The notes beneath the pieces are model-generated. The model was given only the letters and a program-made list of their open reading frames with translations. It made no database searches and had not been told where the DNA came from. DNA of 64,000 bases from Garra rufa (lineage: Eukaryota; Chordata; Actinopteri; Cypriniformes; Cyprinidae): assembly GCF_049309525.1 (NCBI RefSeq), contig NC_133368.1, positions 21,400,318 to 21,464,317 of the forward strand, read 5' to 3'. Every line of letters begins with the position of its first letter. Position 1 is the first letter of the stretch. Shown piece after piece: positions 39,235 to 52,479 of this stretch. The translations under genes were made by a program, and so were the position numbers.

Positions 39235-42200
39235 ATGGGTTTAACTAAGCAGTACCTGCGCTATGTGGCGAGTGCTGTATTTGGAGTGATCGGCAGTCAG
39301 AAGGCCAACATCGCGTTTGTGACCCTTAGAGGAGGGGAGAAGGGTCGATATGTTGCTGTGGGAGCCTGTGAGCATGTGTTCATATGGGATATCCGCAAAG
39401 CTGAGAAGGTACTTGCTATAAATGATTTAGAAGATTGCTTAGTACATTCACTCTTCAGTTTATATAAACTCATAAACATTGCACTCACCCCTTTCATTTT
39501 TCAGGTTCTTATACTTGAAGGTAAAAAGCATGAGGTGACATACCTGTGTCCTTCTCCTGATGGCGTCCACATAGCGGTGGGTTATGAGGATGGAGGTGTG
39601 CGCATCTTTAGTCTGCTTAATGGTGAAAGCAACATCTCCTTCAGTGGACACAAATCAGGAGTCTCAGTTATGAGATACGATGCACTGGGTGCTCGTCTCA
39701 TCACTGGCTCGAAAGTAAGACTACAGTTCATTTTAGAAAAGTTTGATTTTCAATTTTGCATGAACTAAAATCAATTTCTTTGTTGTATTTCAGGACACAG
39801 ATGTGATTGTGTGGGATATCATCAATGAGTGTGGTCTGTACAGACTCAAAGGACACAAAGATGCAATCACACAAATTTTGTTATTGGAGAGCAAAAACCT
39901 GCTGATTACAAGGTAAATCAGCCTTTAAGTTGGAATGAATTCAATGCTTGCAAATACACATTTTGTATTATATTATATTGTATACATACATACATACACT
40001 GCTGCTCAAAAGTTTGGGATGAGTACGATTTTTAATGCTTTTTAAAGAGGTTTTTTTGCTCATCAAGGCCTGTGTTTATTTGATTAAAAATACAGAAAAA
40101 ATGTAATATTGTGAAATATTATTGCAATTTAAAATAGTGGTTTCATTATACTGTAAAATAGAATTTATTCCTGTGATGCAAAGCTGAATTTTTGGCATCA
40201 CTACTCCAACATTCAGTGTCTAATGATCCTTCAGAAATCATTCTAAGATGCTGATTTCTTATCAATGTTGGAAACAGTTGTGCTGCTTAATATCTTTTTG
40301 GAACCTGTGATACTATTTTCAGGATTCTTTGATTAATAAAATGTTAAAAAGAACAGCATATTTAAAATAGATTTATTTTAAGATCAAATTTATAGGATAA
40401 TGAAAATCCAGCTTTACATCACAAAAATAAAGTATATTCAAATAAAAAAACTGTTATTTTGAATTGCAGTTTTGCAATTAACATGTGTCTTTTTCTGACC
40501 GTGCTGACCTAAAGCATTTCGCTGCCCAATGGTCATGCCTTAACTTTGCAAATTCTTTGCCATTTAATAATTTTTGACTTTTAGTCTGAGTTAAATCTCT
40601 TTTTTGGCTCTTTTTATCTGTAAAAGAAAACATGCCTAATAATTATGCACACCTAAAATATAAGATTTTTTTCACTTCCAGCCTTCATGAACAATTATAT
40701 ATCACTTATAAATAATTAAATGCAAAACCAATAGTAGTTATTAAGATTAATGTAGTTTGGAATTGGTAAAATGTGCTTGGAAAAAAATATGACCAGAATA
40801 TCGACTTGCCTAATAATTCTGCATGCACTATAGTAATGTGTTTTTTTTTTTTCTAAGCATGTTTATAATTATTAAACTATGGCCTAATCCTGGGTTAATC
40901 TAAGCCCTGTCTGTGAAACCAGGCCATTGTCAGGTGTGACTTACATGATTACATTTTCAGAACCAACTACTTGTTTTATATAATAGTTCATGCTAAAAGA
41001 ATAATGTATCTGGATATGTACCTTGGGGCAGCAATGCAGTAATGAGCTGCTGTAGCTCCTGGTCTGATTCTGTGTTTGTCATGTATCCTTAGCTCCAAGG
41101 ACAGTTTTGTAAAGTGGTGGGACTTGGACACACAGCATTGTTTCAAGACCATGGTGGGGCATCGCACTGAGGTAAATAGTCCCAATGCCTAGGTGGCATT
41201 TAGTATCTTGAAGAAAAATTGCTTGTTAAGATATTTTCTTACTTTATTTTTGGAGAATCTCCAGCACTGTTCAAATATCTATTAGTGTTGTAATGCAGTG
41301 CAAAATTGTCCAATCTCTGTAGGTATGGGGAATGGTCCTGTTGAACCAGGAGAAAAGGTTGCTTACAGGGTCTGCTGACAGTGAGCTCAGAGCCTGGGAC
41401 ATTCAGTACATAGAGGAGGTAAGGCTGAATTCATTGTAGTATAGTCTTGAATGTGATTTTTGGTCTGAATATAGTGAAAAGAAACTGATCTCATGTATTC
41501 AGAATGACATTGAAGTTTCTTCACAGGGTAAAGAAGTGGGGGAGCCACAGGTAAAGAAAGTCAGAACTCTTCTGGAGAACAAAGAGGAAGATGAGGAAGG
41601 TCTTGACGACGAGCCAGAAGAAGTAATAATTCTTTCATTATTCTCTCCAGTTAATCTTATTAATTTAATTCATGTATTCAGTGAATACTATTGACTTAGC
41701 ATGACACAATATACTTCATTTAGTAAAAAAAAAAAAAGGGGGTTCTTCAAATGTTCATAAAAATTTGTTTTCTGTCTACAGCTAATTCTCAGCTGCAAGA
41801 AAGCTGGTTCTGTTCTGAGGCAAGCCAGAGACAGGGTTGTATCCTTGGTCACAGACGCCAAAGCTAAAGTGGTAGCATGCCATGTAAGTATATTTCATCT
41901 TGTATTTGTATATACTAATGTTTTGCAAAAAAAATGACATACTTCTGAAAAAGGGTTCCACTCTCTCAATCAGTAATGTTGCAAAGTACCTAATTAAAAG
42001 TAGCTATTCAATAATTCAGCAAAAATGTAGCATACATCAACTGTTTTTTTTTTTTTATCTCCACAGGGCCTGGATGCTACGCTTGAAGTCTTTACAGTAC
42101 TATCAGAGGAAGAGGTCCAGAAAAAAATGGAGAAAAAACTTAAGAAAGCCAAGAAAAAAGCAAAGTATGTGAGACCACTGTTTAAAAATGTGAACCGAGC

Positions 42201-45200
42201 TTAATGATAGGAGAATATCTGGCCAAGATACAACTATTTGAAAATCTGGAATCTGAGGGGGCAAAAAAACGAAATATTAAGAAAATCAGCTTTAAAGTTG
42301 TCCAAATTAAGTTCTTAGCAATGCATATTACTAATCAAAAATTATGTTTATATGATATGATAGGAAATATCTTCATGGAACATACTTAATATCCAAAAGA
42401 TTAAGCATAAATAAAAAATCTAGAATTTTGACCCGTACAATGTATTGTTGGCTATTGCTACAAATATACCTGTGCTACTGGTTTTGGGGTCCAGGGTCAC
42501 ATGTTAAGTTGGTACTCTTAGCTCTAAGCTTTTCTGATATTCTGATGATCTGTTATGTTATGCAGGTCTCAAGGAGGAGAAGAGGATGTACCTGAACCTG
42601 TAGTGGAAAGAAAGCTGAGTGACGAGATCCTAAAGTTGGCAAACATAAAGGCATCATCCAAGATCAGGTCAGAGAGCACTCTCGCATGCAAGCAGAGTCC
42701 CCTCATGTGTGTGCGTTTCTGTTATTAAGTATTGATGGTAATGTTTTTTTTTCATCTACAGATCAATGGACTGCCTTCGGGCTCCTAACGGAGAGATGAA
42801 GGTCGCTCTTCTTCTGCAGAATAACACAGTGGAGACATATACCCTGAAGACTACAGAGACTAATCCCACTGGCACTAAAACCTCTCGCCTCACATTGAAC
42901 GGTCATCGTACAGATGTCAGAACTCTGGCCTTCAGCTCAGATAACATAGCCATCCTCTCCGCCTCTGGAGAGACTGTCAAAGTGTGGAACAGGTGAGTGT
43001 GATGATGGCAAATGTTTTCCATCAGTTATCAATTTGTGTATGGGTTTATAGATTTTGAGTACCTAAACAAGACCTATCTTCTTCTGTCAGGTCAACCTTG
43101 CAGGTCATTCGTACCATGGGATGTGAATATGCTCTCTGCTCATTATTTGTTCCCGGAGACAGACAGATTATCTTAGGAACAAAGGTAAATAACTATTCAC
43201 TTCTCTCGCTTTGGCCTGTCGTGTAACCAAACATAAGCCACCAATTTTTGTAAATGCATAAATGTGACCCTGGACCACAAAACCAGTCATAAGGTTAAAT
43301 TTGACAAAACTGAGATTTATACATCATATGAAAGTTATATAAATAAGCTTTCTATTAATATATGGTTTATTAGGATAGGACAATATTTGACTGAGATACA
43401 TCTATTTGAAAATCAGAAATCTGAGGATGCAAAAAAATCAAAAAGACTGAGAAAATCACCTTTAAATTTGTCCAAATTATGTTCTTAACAATGCATATTA
43501 CAAATCAAAAATTACATTTTGATATGTTTACAGTAGGAATTTTACAAAAACTCTTCATGGAACATGAACTTTACTTAATTTCTTAATGATTTTTGGCATA
43601 AAAGAAAAATCAAAAATTTTGACCCATGCAATGTATTTTTGGCTATTGCTACAAATATACCCCAGCGACTTAAGACTGGTTTTGTGGTCCAGGGTCACAA
43701 ATGAGATCCTAGTTGATTTTTAGCAGCTTGTTTCTTATTTTCTTATTATGTGTCTTCTGACAGAGTGGGAAGATTCAGATTTTCGACCTGGCGTCAGGAA
43801 GCCTTCTAGAGACGACAGACGCCCATGATGGAGCTCTTTGGTCTATGTCTCTCTCTCCAGACCAGGTATAATATCGACCTCTCTGTTGAATGACAAAGAG
43901 CTTCTCGTCCCTACAAAACACCACAGTAAATTCCTGACTCTATTCCAAAGACTTTGTTAGCTGTCCGCACAGATTTCAGCTTTATGTAACCATATTTGAC
44001 TTTTGATTTGTGTGTTTATACAGAGAGGGATTGTTACTGGTGGTGCTGACAAGACTGTGAAATTCTGGGACTTTGAGCTCATAAAGGATGAGGACTCTGG
44101 GAAGACCAAGTGAGTTATTATCTGTGATCACAAACCACAGATTTCTGCATCTCTCTTTCTCTTCTTGGCTTTAATGTATTATTGCTTTGTGTAATCCACA
44201 GGAGACTGACGGTGAAGCACACACGCACCCTGCAGTTAGATGAGGACGTGTTGTGTGTGCGCTACAGTCCTGACCAGAGACTGCTGGCTGTCTCTCTTCT
44301 CGACTGTACGGTCAAGCTCTTTTACACAGACACGCTAAAGGTAAACCACAAGCACAGTGTGTAGCATTACAATACTTCCCTCACACCACAACACATGGCA
44401 TCTCTTGTATGTTAAATCCATACATAAATCCAATGCTTTGTAAAACATGTTAACAGTATCCAAACAAAAAGACCACGGTTATACTCAAATTACATTTACT
44501 GAAAGATATTTTACCACCAATAAACATCCTGACACTATATGCAGACATGCTCGCTTTATATAAACATCCATCTTGGGTGATCTGACCACATTATCTGAGG
44601 CTGACTGCCATTTTCATCTAGGAATAATAACATATGTCACAAATGTATTTCCAGAGCTACTTGTGATTGGATAACATTGCGGGAAGGGTCTCTCATTTGA
44701 TGACCTAAAAACATCAATCACTACACTAGTGTGTCATGTTAACCAAGAGCCAAAACTAAATTAAAAAGCTGTGCTCAGCAATGTTTAATTTTATTCAAGG
44801 ACTTGCATAAAGGGATAGTTTACCAAAAAATGAAAACTACCTCTGGTTTACTTACCCTCACGCCATCCTAGGTGTATATGACCTAATTGAAGATGAATAC
44901 AATCAGAGTTATATTTAAAAATGTCCTGGCTCTTCCATACTTTATAATGGCAGTGAGTGGTGGTCTGGATTTTGAAGCTAAATAAAATGCATTCATCCAT
45001 CACAACAAAAACCACATGGCTACGGAGGGTTCTTCTGAAGTGAATTGATGCATTTGTGTAATAAAAATATGCATATCATTCACTGGAATGCCATTCTCTC
45101 ATGAACACGCATATGACAGTTAACGGAAGCTAGGTTTATAAAGTTTTAAATATGAATATTTTTCTTACACAAATGCATTAATTTGCTTCAGAAGGCCTTT

Positions 45201-48200
45201 ATTAACCCCCGGAGTCATGGAGTACTTTTTTATGTTGAATGGATGCACTTTTGGGCTTCCATTCACTGCCATTATAAAGCTTGGATAAAACAGGACATTT
45301 TTTATGTAACTCAGAATGTATCTGTCTGAAAGAAGAAAGTCATATACACCTATGATGGTTTGAGGATGAGAAAATCATGAGATAATTCTCATTTTGGCTG
45401 AACTGCCCCTTTAACTGATCTTCAGTTCATTTATTTGCGCTTCACATAATAAATGTGACCACGGACCATAAAATCAATCATAAGATTTATATGAAAGATG
45501 AAATCTGGAAAAATAAGCTTTCCATTGATGTATGGTTTGTTAGGATAGGACAATATTTGGCTGAGGAACTATTTGGAAATCTAAAATCTGAGGGTGCAAA
45601 AAAAGAAGTTTTGATATATTTACAGTAGGAAATGTACAAAATATCTTTATGGAGCCTGATCTGTACTTGATATCCTAATGATTTTTGGCATAAAAGAAAA
45701 AACGATAATTTGACCCAATACAATGTATTTTTGGCTATTGCTACAAATATACTCATGCTACTTAAGACTGGTTTTGTAGTCCAGTGTCACATTTGTTACT
45801 TAATTTAAAAAGTCTTTAAAGGTTTTAAAGACCTGATGGATGGATGAGATTTGAATAATTATTATTTTTTTATTCAGTATATATTATATATTTTAATAAT
45901 TGTTTAAATTATATTAAAGTATTTTCCTTTTTTTTAGTTATTGTAAAATAATTGGTTGAAAATAGTCATAATTTTTTAACCTTTTATTATTATTATTTTT
46001 CCTAACTAAATTTTTTCTTACCAATTCCCTTCATTCAAAATGATCATACTCGTGGGAAAATATAATTAAAATGTGCCTTACTGAAATTTGCATTTCATTT
46101 CTATTTCATAAATATTATATTTAGTAAATTCATTTTCATTTTATGGATTGAAGTTTCAGAATACAAGATTGTAATTACCTGTGAAACTGCAAATTACACT
46201 TTCTATCAATCCATTTTATTTCCTGTTGGGCGTGGGCAATTGAATTCAAAATTTTCAGGTTTAATATAAAGTATAAATGGAGTCATAGTGTTTCAAAAAT
46301 ATGTCAGCACATTATAAATAACCATTTACCACTCATATAATATGATGTCATCATGCCTAATGTCCAACTCTACCCAAAACAACAGCAGTGCTTTACAGGA
46401 CAAATATGACAGCTGTGCAGAATAATAAGTGATTTGCCCTCTGTCTCAACTTCTTCCTCTAGTTCTTCCTGTCGCTGTATGGACACAAGCTGCCCGTTCT
46501 GTGCCTGGACATTTCACATGTAAGTGCACTGGCAGACACGATACATCCTGCAAGTTATTCTGACGAATGACGTAATTGCACTCAAATGTTGTTTGTGGGT
46601 TTCTGTGTGTTCTGCAGGATAGCGCTTTAATAGCCACAGGCTCAGCAGACAGAAACGTGAAGATTTGGGGTTTGGATTTCGGAGACTGTCATCGCTCTAT
46701 GTTTGCACATGACGACAGGTAACGAAAACACTGCTGCTCATATAATGACGCATTGCTGGCACCGTCTGTTCTCTGTCACATTACCTGTATGGTTTTTAGC
46801 TATATTGTTAGTGAAAGTTATGATACCGGTTGATGACAAGTACACTGATTTCACTGTTCGGTCAGGTGTCGCCTACCTACGGTGTTGACATCCCTCCAGC
46901 GCCTGTGAGCTGTAGTCGCTGGATGACATCAGCCCAGATGGTCATTATTTGTCATTCACCGTTTTTTCCCTTGTTGTCTTTCCTCTCCAGTGTCATGTTT
47001 CTTCAGTTTGTCCCTAAAACCCATCTGTTCTTCACTGCGGGAAAGGACAGAAAGATCAAGCAGTGGGACGCTGACAAGTTTGAACACATCCAGACGTTGG
47101 AGGTGACCTTCTGTGATAGTTTGGACTGCATTCAATAGGCATTTTTCCATAGCCGGAATGAGTTTTCCAAAGGTCGCTAAGGTGGAAGTAGCTGTTATAT
47201 TGAAAGGATTAGAGTTATAATAAGAGCCCAGTCAATATGCAGCAGAGGCTGATTGCATTACGTAAGCCGCAGTCTGCTTTTGCTTAAGCCCTAATCAATG
47301 TAATCACAGACAAAGATGTATTGAACTGTTGCATTATTGCAGACCCTCTCATAGCATTGACTGTATTTTTAAACTTTGACCTTGGGATGTTCCTCAGGGT
47401 CATCATCGTGAGGTTTGGTGCCTGGCCATCAGCCCTAGTGGAGACCACATTGTCTCCTCATCTCATGATAAGTCCCTTAGGCTGTGGGAGAGAACGAGAG
47501 AGCCTATCATCCTGGAGGAGGAAAAGGAGATGGTGAGTGCTTGGTTTTTCAGCAGAATGTCACAGCAGAAAACAGGTTTAATGGTAGGGGTGGGTGATGT
47601 ACCAGTAGACACAATTAACCGGTAGAGATTTTCGATTGTCTCTATTGTGGTTACAGGCTCAAGTGATGTTGCTGTGTTAATGTTGCATTTTTAAGTGATT
47701 TTAAAACAACAGCAAACAACAGTGAAAAATAACTAATTTCGCTATATTTGAGTTATTTTTGCTGCTATATAGGCCTTGAACAGTTAAATACGCCCACTTG
47801 TATGTGTCAAAATATCCTCATAAACACAGTAGTTTAGGCCTTATGTGAAAGTAAACAGCTGAGAAAGAAAATATGTGTGGCAGTATATTGAATTCGGGCA
47901 GCTCTTAAAGTGACAGCAGTCTAATATTTTCTGTTGTCTGTCATGTTTATCAAACAACAAAAAAGAAAAAAATCTCTCACTGCTTTTGACTACATTATGT
48001 TTGTAATTTTAATAAGAAAAAAAAAATTTAATTTACACAGTGAAGAATATGCAGTGTTTGTATATATTTGATTATTCATACAGTATATGTTGCATTTATT
48101 ATTTATTTGTTCTACTGTAGTTTTTTGCTTGGAATTAGTTTCTTAATTGCTGACTTGTCTACATTAAGCTTGAGTAGTTTTATTTTTTATTTTTTTTCAA

Positions 48201-51200
48201 TTTAGGCTAGTATTATTTTTTGAGATATTGGCACGGGTGAAAATAATTATGAAATTTCTATGGTATCAAAAATGTTGATTTCGTAAAGACCTTATTTAAA
48301 GCAAAAGTAACTCTATTGTGATATATATCCAGAGTACAAGGTGCCTACAGTTTTTGAAATTTAAGTCCTGGAAAACCCTTAAAAATAGCAATATTCTTGA
48401 AGAGGTACTTGAAAAAGGGCTTGAATTGTTAAAAGACAATATATCTATGAAATAAATCTTTACATTTTTAAATAAGCACATACCTTTTCACACAAAATTC
48501 ACACAATTAAAAAAAAAAAATTATACTATTTCAGTTAACGTCATAAAACTATTGAGATAAACCAGTAGTATTACTATTGCTGAAGAAGGAGAAACAGATG
48601 AACCAGATAAATTAAACGAGTCATTACACTGGAACCGCTTCGATTTATTCAAATTGCTGACTTTCATTTCAAGCAATTCACTAGCAAAAACCACATAATA
48701 TTAAAAGAGCCATTCATTTTCAAATTTTGACATTGCTTGTAATGATTTTAATGGATGTAATGGGTATAACAGAGCTTTTAGAAACTCCACATGAGTTTAA
48801 CCTTTGCATTGCAAAATGATTCACTGTTTCAAAGTGCTCCAATCAGATCGTGTAATGCAAATCAATAGATGTAGTTTTGGACTTCAGAGAGGATTCACAA
48901 ATCATTTGACTTAGATCGGAACTTTCATCATTTGATTCAATTCGGAAGCGTGTATCACAAATTATTTGTTTCAGATCCGGATTTCAGAGTGGTTTTCTGA
49001 TTGTTGTTTTTTTCTAAAACAGTGGAAAACTTCAAACCGTAAGTGAGATCTCTGATTGACATCCTTTGAAAATTAAAAAGTAATGCTTGAAAAGTCCTTG
49101 AAAGTCCAGGAATTTAATTTTACAGTAGGGTCATTCTGTGTCAAATCAACCAAATTTCAAAAAGTTCCCTGGCTCAAATTTTTGATTTTCCTAATATTTT
49201 TTCTGAGGAAAGATAGACACATACAGTGATTAAAGCCAAAATATTAAATGTCATGGATGAATATTTACTGAGTAATCCACTAATTTGTAGAGGAAGGTCA
49301 AAATAGCAATTTTTTACCTTAGATTCAGAGTCAAGTTACAGGGGGGTAAAAATGACTTCAGAAAGGTGGCAGCATCATTATTTAAATTTTTACACAGAGA
49401 TTGGTTGTTCTATTTGTAAAATATGTTGACTTTAGCAATCCTTGTTGCATTTGTGTGCCAATTGGCATGCAAACTTTGGAGAAAAACTTGTGATATGAAA
49501 GTGATGTTTCCTCATTTTTGAACGGTCAACATTGACACATAATGCAACATCACTATACATCACTATAAATTTTACTAATAAACCCAAGTATATCAGCATT
49601 TAAATGTACATCAGTAAAAATAAACATCTGAAAAATAAACATTGTCTGAATATTTTTCTCTTCAGGAGAGGGAAGCAGAATTTGAGGAGTCAATTGCTAA
49701 AGGTGACGAACCCGTGGTAAGTGCTTCTCCTAAACCCTAGAGATCAGTTATGTTGGTTTATGTCTCTGCGTGGTCTCAGTGTTTCGTCATGTCTCTTAGG
49801 TCCCTGGAGAGACTAAAGGAGAAGCAGAGCCTGCTGGGAAGAAGACCATTGAGACAGTGAAAGCTGTGAGTCTGCAGAACTGTACATATAAAGAGCTCCT
49901 CTCCTTTATAATTAGTAATGGAGAAATGACACTTGTGCTCTTTTTCTATAGGCTGAGCGAATAATGGAGGCTATTGAGCTTTATAGAGAAGAAACTGAAA
50001 AGCTGGAGGAGCATAAAGCTGCTTGCAAGGCAGCAGGGAAAGAGGTATGTTTTCTAGACACTCAAAGCCCATTAAGAGAGGAAACAACATTTGATTGAAG
50101 TTTCTATTTTAGCACATAATTAGAACTAGAGCTGGAAAAGTGTGGAAAAATATGGATTTTATATCTAATAATGCTGCTGCTTTAGTTAGACCATTCTTTG
50201 TTTTTCTTTTTTTGCAGTTACCACCTCCTAAGATGAAACCCATCCTTGTGGCTTTTGGAAATATCTCTGTGAGTGTGTGTTTTAATATTAGCACTGGGCT
50301 TGTATGCTCATCTTATTTGCTTAATAATTAGTGAATTTTTAAAGATGATATTATATATTTAATTGTACATGCTCATTTCCTTTATTTTTATATTAAGATT
50401 TGTGCTCACGTAAAGGGATATTTCACCCAAAAATTTAAATTCTGTCATTAATTATTCACCCTCATGTCATTCCAAACCCATAAGACCTTCGTTCATCTTC
50501 AGAACACAAATTAAGATATTTTTGATGAAATCTGAGAGCTTTCTGACCCTGCATAGACAGCAACTGACATGTTTAAGGCCCAGAAAGGTAGTAAGGACAT
50601 TGTTACAAAAGTTCATGTGACATCGGTGGGTCAACCGTAATGTTATAAAGCTACGAAAATACTTTTTGTGTGCAAAGAAAACAACTTTATTTACAAAATG
50701 TATTTTTTTAGTTAAAAAAAATCACTTCAAAAAGAGAGATTCATCACTCATATTTACTAATGGTTGCCATTATGTCTGCAGCCCTCTCGATATGTTCTGG
50801 AAGTAATAAAGAAGGTCCGGTCCAGGTAAGAGCTCGTCCTCAACCCAGTCAGTAAAACTCATACCAGTACATAACAGAGGGGAAAATGTATGTTTTATGG
50901 GTCAGTCTGATTCTCAGCTGTTTTTGTCTTTAGTGAGCTGGAGGTGTCTCTGCTGGTGCTGCCATTTCCCTACATCCCGGATCTGCTGAAGCTTTTCAAT
51001 GGTTACGTACAGCAGGGCCTAGAGGTGGAGCTAGTGTGCCGCTGCCTCTTCTTCCTGCTCAGGTACTCATCTGTAGCTATTGCTTTAACAAATTACGGTT
51101 TCATTTAGATAGCATTGAGTAGACCAATGTGATTTTGTTCCTGACTAACATTTCTATCATTTGTCATTTTTCTAGAGTTCATTTTGGTCAGATCACCAGC

Positions 51201-51536
51201 AATCAGATGCTGCTGTCAGTCATTGATGAGTTAAGGACCAACACGATCTCTAAAGTACGAGAGATCAGGGTGAGTACCGCTTTCAGTACTGGAAACCGGA
51301 AGGATTTAACCACTGTGATCACACCGCTCACATGATCAGATTGTGTAAGCCTGTGTATTCTTATTTACCCGTGTTTTCAGGATGTCATGGGTTTTAACAG
51401 CGCGGGTCTTCAGTTCCTGCAGCGTGAGATTGAGAGCAAAGAGGACGTAATGTTCTTTGCCGATGCCACAGACCGCTTTGAAGAGAAAAAGAGAAAGAGA
51501 AGGAAACGTGAAAGAGCCATCCTTACAATCACATGA
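39235..51536 (+). CDS. wdr3: WDR3, Utp12-family SSU processome WD40 protein (26 coding exons, 938 aa)
   Basis: Exons: 39235-39408, 39505-39714, 39794-39912, 41093-41171, 41323-41418, 41527-41622, 41782-41883, 42067-42164, 42566-42667, 42762-42992, 43091-43184, 43764-43865, 44024-44109, 44202-44340, 46463-46519, 46618-46718, 46991-47102, 47398-47532, 49666-49716, 49800-49865, 49952-50044, 50218-50268, 50782-50825, 50934-51062, 51176-51269, 51381-51536. All are GT-AG and in phase (2817 nt). The start MGLTKQYLRYVASAVFGVIG in GCCATGG context matches human WDR3. WD-type strands recur (FIWDIRK, VIVWDI, VKWWDLDT, LRAWDIQY, VKVWNR, VKFWDF, VKIWGLDF, IKQWDADKF, LRLWERT). They form two propellers, split by an acidic/lysine-rich linker near aa 227-358. 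The Utp12 domain lies at about aa 790-890, followed by a basic KKRKRRKRER tail. Yeast Utp12 belongs to the UtpB complex in nucleolar 18S pre-rRNA processing; the role here is inferred from orthology. Confidence 0.97.
39995..40475. mobile_element. 'ctgctCAAAAGTTTGGG' palindromic element in a wdr3 intron
   Basis: Left tip TACACTGCTGCTCAAAAGTT and both inner arms are present. The right tip decays after about 40475. Resembles the copy at 12103-12969. Confidence 0.75.
42206..42500. mobile_element. 'GTGACCCTGGACCACAAAAC' element, copy 4, 5'-truncated
   Basis: Only the right part, in reverse orientation to copies 1-3, ending GGGGTCCAGGGTCAC. The left tip is absent. In the wdr3 intron between coding exons 8 and 9. 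Confidence 0.75.
43264..43698. mobile_element. 'GTGACCCTGGACCACAAAAC' element, copy 5
   Basis: Complete, reverse orientation relative to copies 1-3, with strong terminal repeats. In the wdr3 intron between coding exons 11 and 12, ending 65 bp before the next exon. Confidence 0.85.
44809..45414. mobile_element. 'GGGATAGTTCACCC'-type element in wdr3
   Basis: Left AAAGGGATAGTTTACC and right GGCTGAACTGCCCCTTTAA with internal 'TTACCCTCACGCCATCC' and matching inverted 'GGATGAGAAAATCATGAG'. In the intron between coding exons 14 and 15. Confidence 0.7.
45455..45790. mobile_element. 'GTGACCCTGGACCACAAAAC' element, copy 6
   Basis: Diverged copy: left GTGACCACGGACCATAAAAT, right TTTTGTAGTCCAGTGTCAC. 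About 40 bp downstream of the preceding element, in the same wdr3 intron. Confidence 0.75.
48330..49115. mobile_element. Probable inverted-repeat element, 'AAGTCCTGGAA' arms
   Basis: 'TTTAAGTCCTGGAAAACCC' near the left and 'AGTCCTTGAAAGTCCAGGAA' near the right are inverted. The centre is AT-rich and non-coding. In the 2.1-kb intron between wdr3 coding exons 18 and 19. Boundaries are approximate. Confidence 0.45.
49125..49540. mobile_element. Partial copy of the 'GGGTCATTCTGTGTCAAATC' element
   Basis: Shares long stretches with the fuller element at 57998-59017, including 'GTGTCAAATCAACC', 'AAAGCCAAAATATTA' and 'GTCATGGATGAA'. Only the left part is present. Confidence 0.65.
50412..50700. mobile_element. 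Left half of a 'GGGATAGTTCACCC' element in wdr3
   Basis: Reads AAAGGGATATTTCACCCAAA, then 'CCTCATGTCATTCCAAACCC' and 'GACATCGGTGGGTCAACCG'. The right half is missing. It ends about 80 bp before coding exon 23 (50782-50825). Confidence 0.75.
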
Positions 51537-51795
51537 AACTGACGTGTCTGTCAACTGTTATAACAGACTCAACTGCTTTGTCTTTTACAATCCTGAAGAA
51601 GCATCATGTTTTTATAAGTTCATGTGTCATTTGTACCTGTCTAAAGTCCATAAAAGTACATTTCTCCACGAATCAACTTACTGTAAATCATTTTTAAGTT
51701 AAGAAGAAACACATTGAATCAAAACAACTTAAGTCAATTTAGACTGTTTTAAAGGATTAGAACACTTCCAAAATAAAATGTTCCTGATCGTTTCC
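51537..51795 (+). other. wdr3: wdr3 3' UTR with AATAAA at 51772-51777
   Basis: Follows the stop codon TGA (51534-51536). AATAAA at 51772-51777 is the first canonical hexamer, about 235 nt downstream. It falls inside the left tip of the inverted-repeat element beginning near 51750, so the signal appears to be transposon-derived. Confidence 0.6.
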
Positions 51796-52475
51796 GAACC
51801 CTATGTCATCCAAGATGTTCATGTCTTTCTTTCTTCAGTCGAAAAGAAATTGAAGTTTTTGAGGAAAATATTCCAGGATTTTTTCTTCATATAGTAAGCT
51901 TTAATGGTGGCTAACGGGTTGAAGGTCCAAATTGCAGTTTCAATGTAGCTTCAAAGGGCTCTACGTGATCCCAGCTGAGGAATAAGGGTCTTGTCTAGCG
52001 AAATGTCTAGCCATTTTCTAAAAACAAATATATAATATTTATATACTTTTTAATGACAAATGCCTGTCTTGCACTAGCTTAACCTCACTCATTGTGTAAT
52101 AACATTGGAAAGGTCATACATAGGTGGAAGTACCGACAAAATGAACATGCAAAGAAAGTCGAACGACCCATACATACACCCATGAGTTGGAGTTTTGAAC
52201 CAAAGTACACAGACAAAAAAAAATGTGCGTGACCTTTCCAGTGTGATTACGCAATGCGTGAATACACAGTGCAGGACTAGTGCAAGATGAGCATTTGTGG
52301 GGTTTTTTTTTTTAATTACCAAACGTTTCACTACATCAGACTCTCTTCCTCAGCTGGGATTGTGTAAAGCCCTTTAAAGCTGCACTTAAACTGCAATTTG
52401 GACCCATTGGCTCCCATTGAAGTCCGCCATATGGAGAAAAATCCTGTAAAGATTACCTCAAAAACCTTGATTTCT
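51750..52475. mobile_element. 'ATTCCAGGATTTT' inverted-repeat element at the wdr3 3' end
   Basis: The left arm holds AAAGGATTAGAACACTTCC, 'ATATTCCAGGATTTTTTC' and 'TACGTGATCCCAGCTGAGGA'. The right arm (52345-52475) is its inverted copy ('AGCTGGGATTGTGTAAAGCC'). The right tip is eroded. A nested inner palindrome (52080-52260) includes 'TTGGAAAGGTCA' and its inverse. Confidence 0.7.
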
Positions 52476-52479
52476 AGAA

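Noticed and set aside
46830..47138. 102-codon frame continuous across a wdr3 intron-exon boundary
   Set aside because: Only the part from 46991 matches WDR3. The upstream part is intron ending in CTCTCCAG.
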